NCBI GenBank assembly: GCA_026692705.1
Contig: JAPLOE010000086.1
Coordinates: 1-37,271, forward strand
Length of the DNA: 37,271 bases
Reading direction: 5' to 3'
Origin: Planctomycetota bacterium
GTDB taxonomy: Bacteria; Planctomycetota; UBA1135; GCA-002686595
The first letter of the stretch is position 1. Each line of letters starts with the position of its first letter. The translations under genes were made by a program, and so were the position numbers. Of the stretch, positions 31,833 to 37,271 are shown one piece after another. Under the pieces are notes generated by a model. That model ran no database searches. It was not told where the DNA came from and saw only the letters and a program-made list of their open reading frames with translations.

Positions 31833-32792
31833 ATGCGCCTTGCCCTTGCCGCTCTCGCGTTCCTTTCGCTCGTCGCCCCGCCTGCGCTCGCCCAGACGCC
31901 GTGCCACGCGGAGAACGACGGCCCCAACTTCAACGACGGCGTCTCGGTGAGCGCGGTCTACTTCGCGTTCCAGTTCACTGCGCCCGCGAGCTTCACCGCG
32001 ACGAGCCTCGAGGTCTTCACCGGCGAGACCAACGCGACGCAGTCGCTCGGGCTGTGGTCGCACAACGCGGCCACGAATCGCCCGCTCGCGGCGCTCTCCA
32101 GCGGCAGCATGGGCGTGACGACGACCAACCAGTGGTACGGCGCAGCGCTGTCCAGCGGAGTCGCGCTCACCGGCGGCCAAACCTACTGGTTCGTGTGGAA
32201 CGCCGTCGGCGGCGGACAGGCGCCCGTCGATTCGCTCAGCGTCGGTCTCGGCCAGCCCTACTGCGCCTCGACCAACGGCGGCGCGAGCTGGGGCAACCTG
32301 TTCCAGTTCAACGACCGCCACTGGAAGTTCCGCATCTACGGCGCTTGCTCGAGCGCTCCGACCGCCTACTGCACCGCGGGCACGACGACCAACGGCTGCA
32401 CCGCGGACATCTCGGCCAGCGCGAACCCGAGCGTCTCCGGCGCGACCTCCTGCCTGATCACGATCGACGACGTCGAGGGCCAGAAGTCCGGCATCGTGTT
32501 CTACGGCCTCGGCGCGCTGCCGCAGGCCTGGTGCAGCTCCGGCGGCTCGAGCTTCCTGTGCGTGAAGGCCCCGACCGCGCGCTCCACGGCCGCCCTCTCC
32601 GGCGGCACCGTCGGCGCCTGCGACGGCTCGCTCAACCTCGATTGGAACTCCTACCAATCCGCCAACCCCGGCTCGCTCGGCTCGCCCTTCACCGTCGGCC
32701 AGAAGGTCTACGTGCAGGGCTGGTTCAGGGATCCGCCGGCCTGCAAGTCCACGAGCCTCTCGAACGCGCTCGAAATGACCTACGTGCCCTGA
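31833..32792 (+). CDS. Secreted protein with beta-sandwich and cysteine-containing C-terminal domain
   Basis: Protein of 319 residues. GGAGG lies about ten bases before the ATG at 31833. Signal peptide (LALAALAFLSLVAPPALAQ), then a jelly-roll-like domain (FAFQFTAPASFTATSLEVF, ALTGGQTYWFVWNAVGGG) and, from about residue 185, a domain with paired cysteines: YCTAGTTTNGC, GIVFYGLGALPQAWC, FLCVKAPTARS, CDGSLNLDWNSYQSANPGSL, VQGWFRDPPACKSTSLSNAL and a final MTYVP. I recall this last domain as frequent in large secreted proteins of some Planctomycetota lineages, of unknown role. It supports the taxonomic guess for the window. Confidence 0.9.
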   Translation: MRLALAALAFLSLVAPPALAQTPCHAENDGPNFNDGVSVSAVYFAFQFTAPASFTATSLEVFTGETNATQSLGLWSHNAATNRPLAALSSGSMGVTTTNQWYGAALSSGVALTGGQTYWFVWNAVGGGQAPVDSLSVGLGQPYCASTNGGASWGNLFQFNDRHWKFRIYGACSSAPTAYCTAGTTTNGCTADISASANPSVSGATSCLITIDDVEGQKSGIVFYGLGALPQAWCSSGGSSFLCVKAPTARSTAALSGGTVGACDGSLNLDWNSYQSANPGSLGSPFTVGQKVYVQGWFRDPPACKSTSLSNALEMTYVP

Positions 32793-32814
32793 TTTCAGGC
32801 CACTTCTCGCTCTC

Positions 32815-32846
32815 GGGGCCGGCCACCGCTTGCGGTCGCCGGCCTC
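32815..32846 (+). terminator. Hairpin after the secreted protein gene
   Basis: GGCCGGC (32817-32823) pairs with GCCGGCC (32838-32844), with CCGC/GCGG inside the loop. It lies 23 bases after the stop and is followed by CGGTGCTTGTTCC. A second strong hairpin, CCCGAGCG/CGCTCGGG with a four-base loop, follows at 32910-32929. The 337-base space 32793-33129 is thus mostly hairpins; no gene is seen in it. Confidence 0.5.
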
Positions 32847-32978
32847 GGTGCTTGTTCCGCTCCCGGTGTTCGCTCCGGCTGCTCCGTCCGGGCTGCGGTG
32901 GGGCTTCTTCCCGAGCGTGATCGCTCGGGCTGGGCCTCCAGGGCGGGAGGGTGGGGGAAGCGGGGGGATGCGGGTAGA

Positions 32979-33101
32979 ATTGTCCGCCCCCTTGGGACCC
33001 GTGGAACCTCAACGCAGCTGCTGTACGTCTGGGTGGCTCCAGCCCCGTGGGGGCGTGGACGATAGACCCGAACCCGGGGCGTCCTCGACGCCGGCGGGTC
33101 T
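32979..33101 (+). promoter_or_regulatory. Structured leader or RNA before the phosphodiesterase pair
   Basis: ATTGTCCGCCCCC (32979-32991) pairs with GGGGGC (33049-33054) and GGACGAT (33057-33063): thirteen pairs with one two-base bulge. Inside are CTGG/CCAG and the palindrome GCAGCTGC. The next base starts a second stem, AGACCC (33064-33069) with GGGTCT (33096-33101), enclosing GGCGTC-CTC-GACGCC. TAGAAT at 32975-32980 resembles a -10, but it overlaps the first stem, so either the start lies further left or part of the stem is outside the RNA. I do not recognise a riboswitch class. The ATG at 33130 has no Shine-Dalgarno sequence and lies 28 bases after the second stem. Confidence 0.45.
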
Positions 33102-33129
33102 CCCCAGTTTGAAGCCCGAAATTTCACGA

Positions 33130-35277
33130 ATGATGCGAGCCGCGCTGCGGTGTTTTGCTGGCGTGGCCGTGGTGAGCGGCCTCGCCGGTGCGGCCCAGGC
33201 TCTGCCGCTGGCGTACATCGGTCCCGGGGCCGGCATCGCGGCGGCGGGGTCGGTGATGGTGCTCGCGGGCACGTTCCTGCTGGCGATCGGCATCGTGCTG
33301 CTGTGGCCGCTCAAGGCGGTGGTGCGGCTGGTGACGCCGGGCAAGCACGGGCCGCAGAAGTTCAAGCGCGTGGTCGTGATCGGCTTCGACGGCATGGATC
33401 CGGGCCTGGCGCAGAAGTACATGGCCGAGGGGCGGATGCCGGTCCTGAAGAAGCTCAGCGAGTCGGGCTGCTTCTTCCCGCTCGAGACCGCCTGCCCGTC
33501 GATCTCGCCGGTGGCGTGGTCGACCTACGCGACGGGCGTCGATGCCTCGCGGCACAACATCTACGACTTCCTGACGCGCGACCCGTGCAACTACATGCCG
33601 ATGCTGTCGAGCGCGGAGACGATGACTCTGCCGAAGACGCTCAACCTCGGCTTCGCGAAGATCCCGATGGGGACGAAGGGCGTGCAGCGGCTGCTGCAGA
33701 AGAGCCAGCCGTTCTGGAAGCTGCTCGGCGACACGCGCGTGTGGTCGTCGATCATCCGCGTGCCGATCACGTTCCCGCCGCAGCCGTTCAAGAACGGCAC
33801 GCTGCTGTCGGGCATGTGCGTGCCGGACCTGCAGGGCACGCAGGGCTCGTTCTCGTTCTACTCGACCAAGGCGCGGCCCGCGGGCGCGCACATCGGCGGC
33901 CAGCAGTACCAGATCCGCCGCGCGGGCAACGTGATCGAGTCGAAGCTCACGGGGCCGGCCGGCAAGGACGGGCCGATGAAGTGCCCGTTCAAGGTCGAGC
34001 TCGACGACACGAAGAAGCGCGCGCGCATCACGATCGGCAACGAGACGGTCGAGGTCGGCCCGCGCGAGTACACGCCGTGGATGGTCGTGCCGTTCGAGGG
34101 GATGACGGGCATCACGCGCCTGTACATCCAGACGTGGGACGAGCATTTCGAGCTGTACGTCACGCCGATCAACATCAACCCCGACGAGCCGGTGATGCCG
34201 ATCAGCCACCCGTTCGTCTACTCGATCTACCTCGCGAAGCTGCTCGGGCCCTACGCGACGCTCGGCCTCGCGGAGGACACGTGGGCGCTCAACGAGCGCG
34301 TGATCGACGAGGAAGCGTTCCTCAAGCAGGCATGGCTGATCTGCGACGAGCGCAAGAAGCAGCTCTGGAACGTGCTCGACAAGACGAAGAAGGGCTTCGT
34401 CACGGTCGTGTTCGACACGTCCGACCGCATCAGCCACATGTTCTATCGCTTCCTCGATCCGACGCACCCGGCGAACCGCGGGCGCTCGGCCGAGGAGATG
34501 GCGAAGTACAAGGACACGATCCCCGAGACCTACGCGGAGATGGACAAGCTCGTCGGCGAGCTGCTCGTCAAGCTCGGTGACGACCCGCAGACCTGCCTGA
34601 TGGTCATCAGCGACCACGGCTTCTGCAACTTCCGCCGCGGCGTCAACCTGAACACGTGGCTGAAGGAGCAGGGCTACCTGTTCCTGAAGCAAGGCAGCGA
34701 GACCTCGCCGGACTGGTTCGCCAACGTCGACTGGACGCGCACGAAGGCCTTCACGCTCGGCCTCACGGGCATCTTCATCAACCGCAAGGGCCGCGAGGCG
34801 CACGGCATCGTGGCGAAGGGGCCGGAGATGGACGCGCTGTGCCGCGAGCTGAAGCAGAAGCTCGAGGCGCTGGTCGACCCGCAGACGGGCGAGCGTGTCA
34901 TCAAGGAAGCCTTCCTCACGCACGAGATCCACAAGGGGCCGTACGCGGACATGGCGCCCGAGCTGCTGATCGGCTACGAGCGCGGCTTCCGTCACTCGTG
35001 GGACTGCGCGACGGGCGCGGTCACGAAGGACGTGTTCACGGACAACACCAAGAGCTGGTCGGGCGACCACTGCGTCGACCCGCGGCTCGTGCCGGGCGTG
35101 TTCTGGTCGAACCGCAAGATCAACACGAGCACGCCGCGCCTGATGGACATGGCGCCGACGGTGCTCGACGTCTTCGGCGTTCCGGCGCCGGCGTACATGC
35201 AGGGCCAGCCGCTGTTCGGCGAGAAGCGCGCGGCGAAGCCTGAAGCCAAGCCCGCGGCGAAGCAGGTGGCCAAGTGA
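33130..35277 (+). CDS. Membrane-anchored type I phosphodiesterase/nucleotide pyrophosphatase-like enzyme
   Basis: Protein of 715 residues from ATG 33130 (or 33133). The N-terminus has a signal/anchor segment, the motif LAYIGPGAGIAAAGS and a second helix (VLAGTFLLAIGIVLLWPL). The alkaline-phosphatase-superfamily core follows: VVVIGFDGMDPG with D87, ACPSISPVAWSTYATGVD with the likely nucleophile, the D and H of FDTSDRISHMFYRFLDP, VISDHGF with D495, and a late DHCVDPRLVPGVFWSN. It ends in a K/A/P-rich tail. Known relatives cleave phosphodiesters or transfer phospho-groups on lipids or glycans; substrate unknown. Its stop overlaps the GTG of the next, related gene. Confidence 0.9.
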   Translation: MMRAALRCFAGVAVVSGLAGAAQALPLAYIGPGAGIAAAGSVMVLAGTFLLAIGIVLLWPLKAVVRLVTPGKHGPQKFKRVVVIGFDGMDPGLAQKYMAEGRMPVLKKLSESGCFFPLETACPSISPVAWSTYATGVDASRHNIYDFLTRDPCNYMPMLSSAETMTLPKTLNLGFAKIPMGTKGVQRLLQKSQPFWKLLGDTRVWSSIIRVPITFPPQPFKNGTLLSGMCVPDLQGTQGSFSFYSTKARPAGAHIGGQQYQIRRAGNVIESKLTGPAGKDGPMKCPFKVELDDTKKRARITIGNETVEVGPREYTPWMVVPFEGMTGITRLYIQTWDEHFELYVTPININPDEPVMPISHPFVYSIYLAKLLGPYATLGLAEDTWALNERVIDEEAFLKQAWLICDERKKQLWNVLDKTKKGFVTVVFDTSDRISHMFYRFLDPTHPANRGRSAEEMAKYKDTIPETYAEMDKLVGELLVKLGDDPQTCLMVISDHGFCNFRRGVNLNTWLKEQGYLFLKQGSETSPDWFANVDWTRTKAFTLGLTGIFINRKGREAHGIVAKGPEMDALCRELKQKLEALVDPQTGERVIKEAFLTHEIHKGPYADMAPELLIGYERGFRHSWDCATGAVTKDVFTDNTKSWSGDHCVDPRLVPGVFWSNRKINTSTPRLMDMAPTVLDVFGVPAPAYMQGQPLFGEKRAAKPEAKPAAKQVAK

Positions 35278-37271
35278 CGAGCCTCTGGCAACGCGTGAAG
35301 CCTGCGGTGCCGTACGTGGCGCTGGCGACGCTGTTCGCGAGCGTGTTGGTCGGCGTGCCGCGCAAGGTCGTGCGCGACGCGAACACGGGCGCGGCGCCCG
35401 CGGGCACCGGCGTGACGAACGTCGCGTTCGAGCCGCAGCCCGCGCCGGCGCAGGCGACGCAACACCCGCGCGTGGTCGTGCTCGGCATCGACGGGCTCGA
35501 CCCGGAGATCCTGGCCGAGACGATCGCGCTCTATCCCGACCGCATGCGCAACTTCGCGCGGCTGGCGGCGGAGCAGGGCATCCACGCGCTCGGCACCTCG
35601 ACGCCGCCGCAGTCGCCGGTCGCGTGGTCGAACTTCATCACCGGCCGCGATCCGGGTGGTCACGGCGTGTTCGATTTCCTCCACCGCGACCTCACGACGC
35701 GCGGGGTGCTCCCGTCGACGACGGTGACGGGTCACGCGGGAGCGTTCGAGCTGTTCGGCGAGTGGAAACTGCCGACCGGCGGCGAGACGAGCTCGAACCG
35801 CACCGGCGAGGCCTTCTGGACGATCCTCGCGAAGAACGGCATCCCGGCGGACATCTGGCGCATGCCGGCCAACTTCCCCGTCGAGCCCGCCGAAGGCTGG
35901 TCCTTCAGCGGGATGATGACGCCCGCGATCGACTCGGCCTATGGCCAGTGCACGATCTACACGACCAACCCGTCGGCCAAGACGATCTCGTCGGACGCGC
36001 GGACCGAGTCCGTCCGGCTCGATGGTGATGTCGTCTACACGCGCATCCCCGGCCCGCCGAACGCGTTCAAGCAGGGTGATCCCGCGACGAGCGTTCCGCT
36101 GCGCGTGTACGTCGACACGGCCGCGCAGGCCTGCGCCTTCGATGTCGGCGGGAGCGTGCTCGTGCTCGAGCCCGGCGAGTGGAGCGAGTTCGTGCCGGTG
36201 ACGTTCGAGCTGCTCCCGATGTCGCTGATGAACATCAACGGGATCGTGCGCTTCTACCTGCGCTCGATGCCGGACGCGGCGGGCAACGGCGAGCTCGAGT
36301 TCTACGCCTCGCCGGTCAACATCGACCCGTCGGTGCCGGCGTCGCCGGTGTCCGAGCCCGTCGAGGCCAGCGCCGAGGTCGCCGATCCGCGCAAGGGCAT
36401 CGGCCCGTACTACACGCAGGGCATGCCCGAGGACGTCAACGCGCTCAAGGCCGGCGTCGTCACGGTGCGCGAGTTCATGATGCAGGCCGAGCTCGTGCAG
36501 GACGAGGGCGAGCGCATGCTCGACTTCGCGCTCGACCGCTACATGGAGAAGCCCGAGGGCGGGCTGTGCTTCTTCTACTTCTCCGGCGTCGACCTGTGCG
36601 GCCACATGATGTGGCGCCACTCCGACGAAAAGCATCCGCACCACGAGCCGCCGCTCGCCGCCGAGGATTCCTCGTGGTGGTCGCAGCGCGCTGGCTCGAC
36701 GTGGAAGGACGTGATCCACGACCTCTACATGGAGATGGATCCGGTGCTCGGCCGCCTGCGCGAGAAGGTTGGCGAGGACACCACGCTGATCGTGATGAGC
36801 GACCACGGCTTCGCGCCGTACCGCCGCCGCGTCGGCTTGAACAAGTGGCTCGTCGACAACGGTTACCTCGTGCTGCGCGAAGGCGTGAAGCCGGAGCTCG
36901 GCGAGGACGATCCCGCGCACTCGCCCGTGTTCCTCTCGAGCTACATGTCGCGGCCCAAGGACCTCGCCGAAGGCAGCGAGTGGCCGCGCCGCACGAACGT
37001 CGACTGGGCGCGCACGCGTGCCTACGGCATCGGCTTCAACGGCCTGTACCTGAACCTGAAGGGCCGCGAGCTGGACGACCCCGCGACCGCCGACGACGAG
37101 TCGGGCATCGTCGAGCCTGGCGACGCGCCGGCGCTGCTCGCGGAGATCAAGGCGAAGCTCGAGGCCTGGCGCGACGCGGAGAACGGCGGCAAGCAGGTCG
37201 TGTTCCGCGCCGACCTCGCGCGCGAGATCTACTCGAGCGAGCGCCTCGCCGAAGCTCCCGACATCCTCGTC
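35274..37271 (+). CDS. Second type I phosphodiesterase/nucleotide pyrophosphatase-like enzyme (partial)
   Basis: At least 666 residues, open to the right edge. The GTG at 35274 overlaps the previous stop (GTGA). One N-terminal membrane anchor (VPYVALATLFASVLVGV), then VVVLGIDGLDPEIL with D73, TPPQSPVAWSNFITGRDPGG with the likely nucleophile, FFYFSGVDLCGHMMWRHSD and LIVMSDHGFAPYRRR. The same motif order as its upstream neighbour, but a different N-terminus and inserts, shows an old tandem duplication rather than a recent one. The late metal histidine should lie just beyond the window. Probably acts outside the membrane with the upstream enzyme. Confidence 0.9.
   Translation, partial: MTSLWQRVKPAVPYVALATLFASVLVGVPRKVVRDANTGAAPAGTGVTNVAFEPQPAPAQATQHPRVVVLGIDGLDPEILAETIALYPDRMRNFARLAAEQGIHALGTSTPPQSPVAWSNFITGRDPGGHGVFDFLHRDLTTRGVLPSTTVTGHAGAFELFGEWKLPTGGETSSNRTGEAFWTILAKNGIPADIWRMPANFPVEPAEGWSFSGMMTPAIDSAYGQCTIYTTNPSAKTISSDARTESVRLDGDVVYTRIPGPPNAFKQGDPATSVPLRVYVDTAAQACAFDVGGSVLVLEPGEWSEFVPVTFELLPMSLMNINGIVRFYLRSMPDAAGNGELEFYASPVNIDPSVPASPVSEPVEASAEVADPRKGIGPYYTQGMPEDVNALKAGVVTVREFMMQAELVQDEGERMLDFALDRYMEKPEGGLCFFYFSGVDLCGHMMWRHSDEKHPHHEPPLAAEDSSWWSQRAGSTWKDVIHDLYMEMDPVLGRLREKVGEDTTLIVMSDHGFAPYRRRVGLNKWLVDNGYLVLREGVKPELGEDDPAHSPVFLSSYMSRPKDLAEGSEWPRRTNVDWARTRAYGIGFNGLYLNLKGRELDDPATADDESGIVEPGDAPALLAEIKAKLEAWRDAENGGKQVVFRADLAREIYSSERLAEAPDILV

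Overview
The window is about 37 kb of very GC-rich bacterial DNA, densely coding on both strands. The best guess is a member of the Planctomycetota. The reasons are a secreted protein at 31833-32792 with a cysteine-containing C-terminal domain I associate with that phylum, many lipoproteins and secreted proteins, Sel1 and FG-GAP repeat proteins, an alkaline-phosphatase-superfamily enzyme with the N-terminal 'YIGPGAG' membrane motif, and several genes without Shine-Dalgarno sequences. This placement is inference; there is no rRNA or other marker gene in the window. I saw no tRNA, rRNA, insertion sequence, phage gene or CRISPR array.

Region 1 (1-2815): the tail of an unidentified gene overlaps a secreted tandem amidohydrolase, which is followed by a terminator.

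Region 2 (2815-13146, minus strand): a nine-gene, translationally coupled haem operon. In transcription order it is hemA, a hemC-hemD fusion, hemB, hemL, a sensor histidine kinase, a PhoB-family response regulator, hemE, hemN and hemG (hemY type). It covers the route from glutamyl-tRNA to protoporphyrin IX; ferrochelatase (hemH) lies apart at 19757. Three points stand out. The hemB gene, as read here, lacks about 250 bases and is frameshifted. A complete two-component system sits inside the operon. A Pho-box-like direct repeat lies just upstream of hemA, where the embedded PhoB-type regulator could bind.

Region 3 (13147-24639): a hybrid sensor kinase, a secreted protein resembling a degenerate metallopeptidase, a SUMF1-type lipoprotein, a Sel1-repeat lipoprotein with a DnaJ-like zinc module, hemH, and several small or hypothetical genes, including an AIM24/TIGR00266 protein and a possible emfourin-like protein.

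Region 4 (24774-28210): a lipoprotein and a divergently oriented ribbon-helix-helix-like small protein share the C-terminal motif LxxLGYL. The small protein starts a cluster with an alkaline-phosphatase-superfamily hydrolase and adenylylsulfate kinase (cysC). A HhH-GPD-like protein follows.

Region 5 (28211-32792): an apparent intergenic structured RNA with its own promoter-like sequence and intrinsic terminator, then a possible split pair of prodomain and M72-like metalloprotease with about eleven FG-GAP repeats, then a secreted anchor-type protein.

Region 6 (32793-37271): a hairpin-rich leader precedes two overlapping, related membrane-anchored phosphodiesterase/nucleotide-pyrophosphatase-like enzymes; the second runs off the window end.

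Several genes without a Shine-Dalgarno sequence have a TANNNT hexamer 8-10 bases before the start codon, suggesting leaderless or nearly leaderless transcripts.
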